DNA of 64,000 nt from Chitinilyticum litopenaei DSM 21440 (lineage in GTDB: Bacteria; Pseudomonadota; Gammaproteobacteria; Burkholderiales; Chitinibacteraceae), in NCBI RefSeq assembly GCF_000428145.1, contig NZ_ATZJ01000002.1, positions 62,001 through 126,000 on the forward strand. The letters run 5' to 3'. The position numbers were made by a program, and so were the translations under genes. The notes below the pieces were generated by a model. That model was not told the origin of the DNA, ran no database searches, and saw nothing but the letters and a program-made list of their open reading frames with translations. Of the stretch, positions 36,192 through 44,028 are shown in pieces. Position 1 is the stretch's first letter; each line of letters starts with the position of its first letter.

Positions 36192-38197
36192 AGCGTGCCC
36201 TGATTTATTCGATGCTCAGCGTAAGCATCCTCGCCGGCTGCGCAGCCGAAATGGCGCGCAAGGAAGGCGAAGACCTGATTGTCCAGGGCGACCCGGAAAC
36301 CGGGCTGCGCCTCATGCAGGACAAAGTGGCCAGCTATCCGGACAACATCCCCCTGCGCACGGCCTTCCAGACGCAGCTGAACCAGCATCTGCTGCGGCTG
36401 CTGGCGGAAGGTGATGCTGCACGCAATGCCGGCAACAGCGCAGTGGCCATCAGCAAATACCAGCAGATTCTGGCCTGGGCGCCTACCAACGAGCGGGCCC
36501 GCGAAGGCGCGCGCCTGATCGAGCTGGGCGTGCGTCACGAGTCGATGCTGAAGTATGCCAACGAGATCAAGCTGACCCAGCCCAAGGAAGCGCTGACCAT
36601 TGCCCGCCAGATCCTGCGCGACAACCCGGGCAACCAGCAGGCCAAGGCGCTGGCTTACCAGATGGAAGACAAGCTGTCGCGACAGTCGCTCAAGCCTGCG
36701 CTCTCGGCCAATCTGCAAAGTCCGATTTCCCTGCAGTTCCGTGACCAGCCGCTGATCAGCGTGTTCGAAATCATTTCGCGCGCGGCCGGCGTCAACTTCA
36801 TTTTCGACAAGGATGTGCCGCCCAACCTGAAGGCTACGGTCTTTGCGCGCAATACCACCGTCGAGGATGTCATCAACCTGCTGCTGACCACCAACCAGCT
36901 TGATCGCAAGATTCTCAACGAAAACACCATCCTGGTATTCCCGAAGCGTCCGGACAAGGACCGGGACTACAAGGACCTGTCGCTGCGCACCTTCTACCTG
37001 AACAACGCCGACCCCAAGCAGGTGCTGGCGATGATCAAGCAGATGCTGAAAACCCGTGACGTCTACATCGACGAGCGCCTGAACATGCTGGTGATGCGCG
37101 ACACGCCGGAGGCCATCGCCGTGGCCGAACGCCTGATCGCCGCGCAGGACATTGCCCAGCCCGAAGTGGTGCTCGAAGTCCAGGTGCTGGAAGTCAATGA
37201 CTCCGATGTGCTGGATCTGGGCATCAAGTATCCGGCTTCGGTCAGCGGCACCGTGTACGGCACCGGCTTTGACGACAAGCGTATTGCCGGCCAGGTCATC
37301 CTTGACCAGATCGGCAGCCTGAACAAGGGTGACGTGCTGGTGAACCTGGGCTCGCCCACGATCACGGCGAATTTCCAGCAGCAGACCGGTCGCGGCAATC
37401 TGCTGGCCAATCCGAATATCCGGGTTAAGAACAAGGAAAAGGCGAAAATCGTCATTGGTGACCGCGTGCCGGTGGTGACGACGACCAACTCCAATGGTGT
37501 CGTCTCGGAAACCATCAACTACCAGGATGTGGGCCTGACGCTGAATGTCGAACCGTCGATCAGCAACGAAGGCGACATCGGCGTGAAGCTGACACTGGAA
37601 GTCTCCAACATCACGCGTACCATCACCACGTCGACCGGCCTGCTGGCCTATCAGATCGGCAACCGCCGCGCCGAAACCAATTTGTCCGCGCGCGATGGCG
37701 AAACGCAGGTTCTGGCTGGTCTGCTCAATCGGGTGGAGAAGAATGAAGGCAGCGGGCTGCCCTTCCTGAGCAAGGTGCCCTTGCTGGACCGCATCGCCGG
37801 CACCAAGAAAACCGAAAGCACCAAGACCGAAATCATCCTGATGATCACGCCGCGCATCGTCAAGGGCCTGAATGTGCCCTCGCCGCACATCCTGGACTTC
37901 GAAAGCGGCACCGAAGGCAGTCTGACCACCGAACCGCTGAAACTGCGCAGCGCCTCAACGGTGAATGTGAGCAGCAGCGGCGGCGGTGGCACCTATGTGC
38001 CGCCACCGGCGCCGGTGCCCACACCGGTTCCGCAACCCGTGGCCGTCACACCGCCACCGGCCCCCGCACCGACGCCCGCCTCCAGCCAGCCACAGTTCGG
38101 CGCGGTCACCACCGGCACGGCGCCAGCTGAAGCGCCGCCTCCCACACCGACGCCCGAACCGAACAGGTCCTACGGTGGCGGCATGGGTCGCCGCTGA
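36188..38197 (+). CDS. gspD: Outer-membrane secretin (GspD/MshL-like)
   Basis: A 669-residue secretin. The lipoprotein signal LSVSILAGC places the lipid on C18. A TPR-like helical region follows (about 25-165), then an STN/N0 domain (ISLQFRDQPLISVFEIISRAAGVNF), one N1-like domain (LRTFYLNNADPKQVLAMIKQML ... DTPEAIAVAERLIAAQD) and the secretin core (VVLEVQVLEVNDSDVLDLG through LVGL-like ETQVLAGLLNRVE and KTEIILMITPRIV). It ends in a Pro-rich tail. Having the TPR-like part in front and only one N1 is closer to MshL-type secretins than to classical GspD. Confidence 0.92.
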   Translation: MKRALIYSMLSVSILAGCAAEMARKEGEDLIVQGDPETGLRLMQDKVASYPDNIPLRTAFQTQLNQHLLRLLAEGDAARNAGNSAVAISKYQQILAWAPTNERAREGARLIELGVRHESMLKYANEIKLTQPKEALTIARQILRDNPGNQQAKALAYQMEDKLSRQSLKPALSANLQSPISLQFRDQPLISVFEIISRAAGVNFIFDKDVPPNLKATVFARNTTVEDVINLLLTTNQLDRKILNENTILVFPKRPDKDRDYKDLSLRTFYLNNADPKQVLAMIKQMLKTRDVYIDERLNMLVMRDTPEAIAVAERLIAAQDIAQPEVVLEVQVLEVNDSDVLDLGIKYPASVSGTVYGTGFDDKRIAGQVILDQIGSLNKGDVLVNLGSPTITANFQQQTGRGNLLANPNIRVKNKEKAKIVIGDRVPVVTTTNSNGVVSETINYQDVGLTLNVEPSISNEGDIGVKLTLEVSNITRTITTSTGLLAYQIGNRRAETNLSARDGETQVLAGLLNRVEKNEGSGLPFLSKVPLLDRIAGTKKTESTKTEIILMITPRIVKGLNVPSPHILDFESGTEGSLTTEPLKLRSASTVNVSSSGGGGTYVPPPAPVPTPVPQPVAVTPPPAPAPTPASSQPQFGAVTTGTAPAEAPPPTPTPEPNRSYGGGMGRR

Positions 38198-38201
38198 CGG
38201 C

Positions 38202-38687
38202 ATGCGCGCCGCCATGTCCCAGCAAACCGGCTTCACGCTGATCGAGCTGATGGTCACGCTGACCATCCTGGCCGTGCTCGCCAGCGTGGCGCTGCCGCTT
38301 TCGCAAATTGCCGCCACACGCAATCGCGAGGAAGACCTGCGCCGCGCACTGTGGCAGATTCGCGAAGGCATCGACAATTACAAGAAGGCCAGCGATGAAG
38401 GCCGCGTGCGCAAGAATCTCGATGATTCCGGCTATCCGCCGACGCTGGAAGCCCTGGTCGAAGGCGTCAAGGACAGCAAGGACCCGGCCGGCAAGAATAT
38501 CTACTTCATGCGCCGCATTCCGCGCGACCCCTTCTGCGACTGCCCGACGCTCTCCAACGCCGAAACCTGGGGCAAGCGCAATTACGCCAGCCCGCCCGAT
38601 TCGCCGGAAGAAGGCACCGATGTATTCGACGTGTATTCCAAATCCGGCGGCACCGGCCTGAACGGTGTTCCCTATCGCGAGTGGTAA
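38202..38687 (+). CDS. Minor pseudopilin with Glu5
   Basis: A 161-residue pseudopilin. Cleavage site QQTG-FTLIELMVTLTILAVLASVALP, with Glu at +5. The C-terminal part resembles GspG-type proteins (DDSGYPPTLEALVEGV, YFMRRIPRDPFCDC), with a Cys pair that may be disulfide-linked. It is four bases after the secretin stop, in the same operon. Confidence 0.85.
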   Translation: MRAAMSQQTGFTLIELMVTLTILAVLASVALPLSQIAATRNREEDLRRALWQIREGIDNYKKASDEGRVRKNLDDSGYPPTLEALVEGVKDSKDPAGKNIYFMRRIPRDPFCDCPTLSNAETWGKRNYASPPDSPEEGTDVFDVYSKSGGTGLNGVPYREW

Positions 38688-38690
38688 ACG

Positions 38691-39074
38691 ATGTCCAAGC
38701 CGCATTCCCTGCGCCGCGCCGGCTTCACGCTGATCGAATTGCTGGTGGTGCTCGCCATCATGGCCAGCCTGCTGACCCTGGTGGTACCGCGCTATTTCCA
38801 GCAGACCGACCGGGCTGCGGAAACGGTGCTCAAGCACAATCTGGTCGCCGTGCGCGACGCCATCGACAAGTTTTACGCCGACACCGGCCACTACCCGGCC
38901 AGCCTGCAGGAGCTGGTTGACCGCAAATACCTGCGTGAAATCCCGCTCGATCCGGTCAGCAACAGCCGCGACACGTGGATCATCGTGCCCCCCGATAGCG
39001 GCTCCGGAGTGTATGACATCAAGTCCGGCGCCAACGGCAGCGACAAAGATGGCAAGCCCTTCAACACGCTGTAG
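38691..39074 (+). CDS. Second GspG-like pseudopilin
   Basis: A 127-residue pseudopilin. RRAG-FTLIELLVVLAIMASLLTLVVP has Glu at +5, followed by AVRDAIDKFYADTGHYPASLQELVDRKYLREIPLDP, a short GspG-like globular part. The ending GVYDIKSGANGSDKDGKPFN resembles the GspG calcium loop. It overlaps the next frame by 26 nt. Confidence 0.87.
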   Translation: MSKPHSLRRAGFTLIELLVVLAIMASLLTLVVPRYFQQTDRAAETVLKHNLVAVRDAIDKFYADTGHYPASLQELVDRKYLREIPLDPVSNSRDTWIIVPPDSGSGVYDIKSGANGSDKDGKPFNTL

Positions 39075-39549
39075 CCTCCGGCACGCGCAGCAGGGCTTCG
39101 CCTATGGCTGGGTACTGATGCTGGTGATGGTGATGGGGGTGTATCTCGCCCAGATCGGCGAAGTCTGGCAGACCAAGAACCAGCGCGCCAAGGAAGCCGA
39201 GCTCATGCGCGTGGGCGATGAAATCCGCCGGGCGATCAAGGCCTACACCGAGCAGAACACCGGCAATGGCCCGCAATACCCGCGCGAGCTGGCCGATCTG
39301 GTCAAGGACCCGCGCCTGCCGGTCACCAAACGCTATCTGCGCCGCGAGTACAAGGACCCGCTTACCGGCGAAGACTGGCAGCTGATTCCGGCGCCGGGTG
39401 GCGGCTTCATGGGCGTGTACAGCAAATCAACCGCCAGACCGCTGAAGCAGGACAATTTCCCGCAGGAGTATGCCTCCTTCAAGGACAAGCCAAGCTTTGC
39501 CGACTGGCGCTTTGCCTGGTGGCCGCAGGGCAATAGCGGTCGGCGGTGA
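39049..39549 (+). CDS. Atypical pseudopilin-like protein lacking Glu5
   Basis: A 166-residue protein. HAQQG-FAYGWVLMLVMVMGVYLAQIGEVW looks like a prepilin-peptidase site and N-terminal helix, but position +5 is Trp instead of Glu. The globular part (RRAIKAYTEQNTGNGPQYPRELADLVKDPRLP, YKDPLTGEDWQLIPAPGGGFMGVYSKS) is pseudopilin-like. The missing Glu5 is typical of tip subunits such as GspK, so a tip role is possible. The ATG at 39049 lies inside the preceding gene and is not certain. Confidence 0.7.
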   Translation: MASPSTRCSLRHAQQGFAYGWVLMLVMVMGVYLAQIGEVWQTKNQRAKEAELMRVGDEIRRAIKAYTEQNTGNGPQYPRELADLVKDPRLPVTKRYLRREYKDPLTGEDWQLIPAPGGGFMGVYSKSTARPLKQDNFPQEYASFKDKPSFADWRFAWWPQGNSGRR

Positions 39550-39593
39550 TGGTGTGAGGTCTGCGCAACAAGGCGTGAGGCCTTCAAGAGGAC

Positions 39594-39653
39594 GCGTGAG
39601 GCGTGAGGCGTGAGGCGTGAGGCGTGAGGCGTGAGGCGTGAGGCGTGAGGCGC
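39594..39653 (+). repeat. Tandem heptanucleotide repeat (GCGTGAG, eight copies)
   Basis: Eight uninterrupted GCGTGAG units plus a partial ninth, preceded by a stray unit at 39573. It lies between the end of the secretion operon and the convergent nadM-like gene. It is expected to vary in copy number between isolates. Confidence 0.9.
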
Positions 39654-39694
39654 ACTATACTCACACCCCTATTGCTCCACAAGCAAACACCACC

Positions 39695-39716
39695 AATGGC
39701 CATGGCTATATACCCA
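39695..39716 (+). repeat. Copy of the dispersed motif after the nadM-like gene
   Basis: AATGGCCATGGCT followed by ATATACCCA, six bases beyond the stop of the - strand gene. Confidence 0.55.
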
Positions 39717-39721
39717 AGCCC

Positions 39722-40780
39722 TCATATCTGCCCGAGGAACCAGTTCACGATATAGAAGTGATCCTCGAACAGCTCGGCCTCCATGCGCTGGAATTCGTAG
39801 AGCGGCACCCATTTGGCGCGATCCGCATCATCACTGCCACGCACCTTGGGCAGCCCCTCGGCGGTGGGCGCCAACTCGATCAGATAGGCATGCGTGATCG
39901 TGCGCCCGCGCAAGGAGCGGCGCGGGTGATCAAACACCCGGCTCGCGCGGATCGACCCGGCCAGCACCGGCGCGGGAACCTTGAGACGCGTTTCCTCGCG
40001 CAACTCGCGAATCGCCGCATCGCGGATCGGCTCGTTCTGGTCAACAAAGCCGCCCGGCAAGGCCCATAGCCCCTTGCCCGGCAGGTTCTTGCGGCGAATC
40101 AGCAGGATGTGGCCGGAGTGGATGACGACCGTATCAACGGTGACAAAGGTCGGCGGATAGGGCGCCAGCGCCCAGGACTGGCGAAAGGCCTGCACGAAAC
40201 GCCACTCTTCTTCGAGCTGGCGGTAGATCTCGGACTTGCGAAAATCATCCAGCCAGGCAAATACCGGCGCCGGCAGCTGCGTCGCACACTCGGCAAAACC
40301 GGCCCCTGCCTTGTCCCACAGCGCCCAGCGGATGCTTGAAGCCTGGATGCCCGGCACTTCGGGCACTTCCACGCGCTGCCACTGCGGAAACAGGTCAAGG
40401 TAATACGAGGCCTTGCTCTGCCCGCAGCCGATCATGCCAACCCGGAAGCCGGTCGCGCGCTGCTCGACACTGGCCGTGTCCACCGCCACCACCTTGTCGA
40501 CCAGGCTTTGCACCTCGGTCACCCACTGCTGATCGTTGTACATGCGATCCGAGCAGCCGACGACGAACACGCGCGCCTGCTCGTCCGGCGTCAGCGCCGC
40601 GCGGATCAGCTGCTCGCGCTCGACCACATTGAAGGGGTTACGCGGACTTCTGGCCTGCCGCGCCGAGCCGCAGATGATGATGAGCTTGGCCGCCTGTGCC
40701 AGCGCCTGGCGCACCACGGCCAGGTGGCCGGCATGAAAGGGCTGGAAGCGGCCGATGAACACCAGATAGTCGAATTGCAT
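39722..40780 (-). CDS. Bifunctional NMN adenylyltransferase / Nudix hydrolase
   Basis: A 352-residue fusion. The N-terminal half is a nucleotidyltransferase of the NadM type: FIGRFQPFHAGHLAVV with the HxGH motif, then GSARQARSPRNPFNVVER and the R-S-S-like QASSIRWAL. The C-terminal half is a Nudix domain with GGFVDQNEPIRDAAIRELREET, matching the box GX5EX7REUXEEXGU except for Thr at its penultimate position. This is the layout of the cyanobacterial slr0787-type enzyme, combining NAD synthesis from NMN with ADP-ribose hydrolysis. It lies next to nadA, in line with NAD metabolism. Confidence 0.92.
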   Translation of the reverse strand: MQFDYLVFIGRFQPFHAGHLAVVRQALAQAAKLIIICGSARQARSPRNPFNVVEREQLIRAALTPDEQARVFVVGCSDRMYNDQQWVTEVQSLVDKVVAVDTASVEQRATGFRVGMIGCGQSKASYYLDLFPQWQRVEVPEVPGIQASSIRWALWDKAGAGFAECATQLPAPVFAWLDDFRKSEIYRQLEEEWRFVQAFRQSWALAPYPPTFVTVDTVVIHSGHILLIRRKNLPGKGLWALPGGFVDQNEPIRDAAIRELREETRLKVPAPVLAGSIRASRVFDHPRRSLRGRTITHAYLIELAPTAEGLPKVRGSDDADRAKWVPLYEFQRMEAELFEDHFYIVNWFLGQI

Positions 40781-40797
40781 GGTTTAAACACCCATTA

Positions 40798-40862
40798 ACC
40801 ACAGAGGCACAGAGGACACAGAGAAAAACGCAGACTCTCTGTGTACTCTGTGCCTCTGTGGT
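40798..40862. repeat. Palindromic CCACAGAGGCACAGAG-family element
   Basis: Two 27-bp arms matching at 26 positions (ACCACAGAGGCACAGAG and onward) around 11 nt, in the spacer between nadA and the nadM-like gene. It is the most complete member of the family seen in this window. Confidence 0.85.
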
Positions 40863-40871
40863 GAGATTACT

Positions 40872-41789
40872 TTACTGGTAGTAGCGCTTTGAGAAATCGA
40901 GCATGCGCTCGATCGGCAGGCGCGCGGCCTCCATCAGCTCCGGCGTCAGGTAATCAATCTCAATGCCACCCTCGCCACGTTGTGCACGCTCGACCGCGGC
41001 GATGGTGTTCATCTTCATGTACGGGCAGGAATTGCACTGGCAGCCGGCGTAAATCGGCGCCTGCTGGATGTTCAGGTCCGGACGGGCCTGGTGCATGTTG
41101 TAGAGGATACCGTCCTCGGTCGCGACAAAGATCGCCGCGTCGGGCTCCTTGTCGAAGGTCTTGATCCAGTTGAGCATGCCGGAGGTCGAGCCGACATAAT
41201 CGGCCTGCTGCAGCACCGGCAGCGGGGATTCCGGGTGCGCGATCAGGTATTTGGCCGTCGTCACCGCGGCAAAGGCTTCATCCAGCGCTGCTTGATTGAA
41301 CTTGTCGTGCACTTCGCACACCGCCGACCACAACGGCATGTCGTAGCCGTACTGGAAGTTCAGATACGCGCCCATATTGCGGTCCGGCGAGAAGATCACC
41401 TTCTTGCCCTCGGCATAGATGCTGGCAATGAGGTCATCGACGTTGCGGCTGGTGCAGATCCAGTCCGACAGCGCCTTGTGCTCGGCCGAGCTGTTGATGT
41501 ACGACACGTGCACGTAATCGGGGTGTTCTTCGCGCCATTTTTTCAGCGCAGTGACATCGGTTTGCGTCACCAGCGAACAGGTCGAGCCGGAATCGGGAAG
41601 AATGACTTTCGCGCCCGGGTTCAGAATCTTGGCGGTTTCGGCCATGAAACGCACGCCGGCAAAGACGATGACATCGGCGCCGCATTCCTTGGCATACAGG
41701 GACAATTCCAGGCTGTCGCCGACCTTGTCGGCCATCTGCTGGATTTCGGGATGGGTATAGTAATGGGCAAGCGTGACCACTTTGGCCAT
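40872..41789 (-). CDS. nadA: Quinolinate synthase NadA
   Basis: Condenses iminoaspartate with dihydroxyacetone phosphate to quinolinate, using a [4Fe-4S] cluster. The 305-residue length matches the compact NadA type. Visible are LAHYYTHPEIQQMAD, VIVFAGVRFMAETAKIL, PDSGSTCSLV (first Cys ligand), YINSSAEHKAL, SPDRNMGAYL, the segment WSAVCEVH (second) and CQCNSCPYMKMN (third). It starts at ATG 41789 with a strong CGGAGGAAT site. No nadB is adjacent. Confidence 0.95.
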   Translation of the reverse strand: MAKVVTLAHYYTHPEIQQMADKVGDSLELSLYAKECGADVIVFAGVRFMAETAKILNPGAKVILPDSGSTCSLVTQTDVTALKKWREEHPDYVHVSYINSSAEHKALSDWICTSRNVDDLIASIYAEGKKVIFSPDRNMGAYLNFQYGYDMPLWSAVCEVHDKFNQAALDEAFAAVTTAKYLIAHPESPLPVLQQADYVGSTSGMLNWIKTFDKEPDAAIFVATEDGILYNMHQARPDLNIQQAPIYAGCQCNSCPYMKMNTIAAVERAQRGEGGIEIDYLTPELMEAARLPIERMLDFSKRYYQ

Positions 41790-42099
41790 GGGAATTCCTC
41801 CGGGCAAGAATGGGCGGGCTATCCCGCACCAGGCAACGCCCCTGCCCGCTCCAGCAAAGAACGCGGCAAGGACAACAGGGCATGCCCTCGACAACCGCAC
41901 TGCGAATCCCGCAGCACCTAGGCATCACGCGATGATACGCCGATTTGCCGCTCGCCACAGCCCCGCCAGGCCAAGGGCAATGCTGGCGCAGCCCGGCGAG
42001 CCGCTGTCGCACACACGCTGCGCCGCAACAAGAATCCGTGACCGTTTGTCACCCGCTGACCATAATGCAAGGATTGCCACGGATCACACGGAGCCAGCC

Positions 42100-43233
42100 T
42101 TGAAACCGCATATCCAGCCCTTCTTCCCGCCGCAACGCACGCTGATGGGGCCCGGCCCCTCCGACGTCTACCCTTCCGTGCTGGCCGCCTGCGCCAAACC
42201 GACACTGGGCCACCTCGACCCGCTGTTCGTGGGCATGATGGATGAAGTGAAACAGCTGCTGCAGTACGCCTTCCAGACCAGAAACGAGATGACGCTGGCC
42301 GTGTCGGCGCCCGGTTCGGCCGGCATGGAAGCCTGCTTCGTCAATCTGGTCGAGCCGGGCGAAAAGGTCATCGTCTGCAGAAATGGGGTATTCGGCGAGC
42401 GCATGCGCAGCAATGTCGAACGCATCGGCGCGGTGGCGGTGACGGTCGACGATGACTGGGGCAAGCCGGTGGACGTGCAGAAAGTTTCTGACGCCATCAA
42501 GGCCAATCCGGATGCGAAATTTCTCGCCTTCGTGCACGCCGAAACCTCGACCGGCGCGCGCTCGGATGCGAAGGCGCTGTGCGCGCTGGCGAAAGCGCAC
42601 GGCCTGCTCACCATTGTCGATACCGTTACCGCGCTGGGCGGCATCGAATTGCGCGTCGACGACTGGGGCATCGATGCCGTGTATTCGGGCAGCCAGAAAT
42701 GCCTGTCCTGCGTTCCCGGCCTGTCGCCGATTTCCTTCTCGCCGGCGGCGGTCGAAAAACTGAAAGCGCGGAAGAGTCTGGTGCAGAGCTGGTTCCTCGA
42801 CCAGACGCTGGTCATGGGCTACTGGGGCAATACCAGCGGCGCCAAGCGCAGCTACCACCACACCGCGCCGGTGAACGCGCTGTATGCACTGCACGAAGCG
42901 CTGCGCCTGCTGGCCGACGAAGGCCTGGAAAATGCCTGGGCGCGCCACGCCATGCTGCATACCGAACTGCGCGATGGCCTCGCCGCCCTTGGCATCGAAT
43001 TCGTGGTGGACGAGCCTTACCGTCTGCCGCAACTGAATGCCGTGCACATCCCCAGCGGCGTCGACGATGCCGCCGTACGCAGTTGGCTGCTGAACGACTA
43101 CAACCTGGAAATCGGCGCGGGTCTGGGTGCGCTGGCCGGCAAGGCCTGGCGCATCGGCCTGATGGGCTACGGCGCCCGCCGCGAGAATGTCGCGGTGCTG
43201 CTGGGGGCGCTGGGTGAAGTGCTGAAACAGTGA
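42100..43233 (+). CDS. Class V aminotransferase (serine/alanine-glyoxylate type)
   Basis: A 377-residue PLP enzyme. Family blocks: LMGPGPSDVYPSVL, GHLDPLFVGMMDEVKQLL, SAPGSAGMEACFVNLVEPGEKV, HAETSTGA, VDTVTALGGIELRVDDWGID and YSGSQKCLSCVPGLSPIS with PLP lysine K200. It probably transaminates between serine or alanine and glyoxylate; exact specificity is not visible. The TTG at 42100 was used because the conserved region begins right after and GGAG lies eight bases upstream; no ATG precedes MGPGPSD with a ribosome site. Confidence 0.88.
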   Translation: MKPHIQPFFPPQRTLMGPGPSDVYPSVLAACAKPTLGHLDPLFVGMMDEVKQLLQYAFQTRNEMTLAVSAPGSAGMEACFVNLVEPGEKVIVCRNGVFGERMRSNVERIGAVAVTVDDDWGKPVDVQKVSDAIKANPDAKFLAFVHAETSTGARSDAKALCALAKAHGLLTIVDTVTALGGIELRVDDWGIDAVYSGSQKCLSCVPGLSPISFSPAAVEKLKARKSLVQSWFLDQTLVMGYWGNTSGAKRSYHHTAPVNALYALHEALRLLADEGLENAWARHAMLHTELRDGLAALGIEFVVDEPYRLPQLNAVHIPSGVDDAAVRSWLLNDYNLEIGAGLGALAGKAWRIGLMGYGARRENVAVLLGALGEVLKQ

Positions 43234-43245
43234 TAGCCATACACC

Positions 43246-43290
43246 CATATGCCCACAGCCTTTTAAATGAAAGGGTTGTGGGCATATACC
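43246..43290. terminator. Hairpin built from an inverted pair of the dispersed motif
   Basis: CATATGCCCACAGCCTTT and a nearly complementary arm (AAAGGGTTGTGGGCATAT) around TAAATG; the right arm continues as ACCCA. It lies 13 nt after the aminotransferase stop. There is no long T-run on either side, so termination is only probable. Confidence 0.6.
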
Positions 43291-43303
43291 CAAAGAAGCC
43301 ACC

Positions 43304-43468
43304 TGATTAGGCAGCTAGCTCAGCAAAACCCAGTTCATCATTCCGGCGCCAGCCGGAATCCGGCTGCAATGCCTGTTCGAGCGGCGCTCTGCATGCCGGC
43401 TTTGACCGCAGGGAATCCCCGAGGGACGCCCGCATGACGAGTTGCTGAAAATTGCCCTGATGGAATCA
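43304..43468 (+). mobile_element. Copy 3 of the dRS3-like MITE
   Basis: Begins TGATTAGGCAGCTAGCTCAG and keeps the inner blocks AATGCCTGTTC, GCGCTCTG, ATGCCGGCTTTGA and AGGGAATCCC shared with copy 1. The right end has decayed, so the boundary is approximate. Confidence 0.65.
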
Positions 43469-43537
43469 TCACCTGAGATTTGAAAATGCACGCCCTGACT
43501 GCAGGCTGTTCAAACACGCATCATCAACGAGAAAAGC

Positions 43538-43978
43538 ATGAGTGATTACCGCCAACAATTGCTGAACAAGCTGCTCGCTCTGGACGAAATCGATAGCGAG
43601 CATTTACCCGTGGTCACGCTGGACGAGTATTTCACCGGCAACGAACAGGAAGAATCGATCGCCCCGAATCAGTGGGAGTTTGGACGCCCCTCCATTCGGG
43701 AACTGCATGCACATTTCAGCCAGATCCAAGCCCGCGATGATGTCCAGTGTGTCCTGGTTGGCCTGCATCAGGACTGGGGGATGGCCCTGGAGAATGACGG
43801 GGACTGGCCTGCCGCCGAGAACATCCACATCATTTCCACGGCACCCGCACACATCGCCGAACAATGGGCAGAAGGACTCGAATCAGACGGCATCGGGGTA
43901 GGCTGGCCATATGGCAAACATAGTGCGGCGCCAGAGCCGAAAAATGGCGCTCAGGTCTATACCGTCTTCTGGGACTGA
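43538..43978 (+). CDS. Unrecognised protein (146 residues)
   Basis: I do not recognise this family. It is an acidic, soluble protein without signal peptide or membrane segment. It has an Asp/Glu-rich N-terminal half, then DVQCVLVGLHQDWGMALEND, an alternating strand pattern, and a C-terminal GVGWPYGK ... AQVYTVFWD. The ATG lies 5-6 nt after GAGAA. It is followed at 35-50 nt by another unrecognised gene in the same direction. The pair sits between a MITE and a gltX duplicate, which suggests accessory DNA. Confidence 0.6.
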   Translation: MSDYRQQLLNKLLALDEIDSEHLPVVTLDEYFTGNEQEESIAPNQWEFGRPSIRELHAHFSQIQARDDVQCVLVGLHQDWGMALENDGDWPAAENIHIISTAPAHIAEQWAEGLESDGIGVGWPYGKHSAAPEPKNGAQVYTVFWD

Positions 43979-43996
43979 GTCCCTGCTCGCTCTCCT

Positions 43997-44024
43997 CATT
44001 TGGATCAGAACATTTGGATCAGAA
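43997..44024 (+). repeat. Perfect 14-bp tandem duplication
   Basis: CATTTGGATCAGAA twice in tandem immediately before the next gene's start. It repeats the putative leader and creates a TTG in frame at 44014. Confidence 0.8.
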
Positions 44025-44028
44025 CATC

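Noticed and set aside
44014..44028. TTG start for the 407-residue protein
   Set aside because: It exists only because of the 14-bp duplication and has no better ribosome site than ATG 44029.
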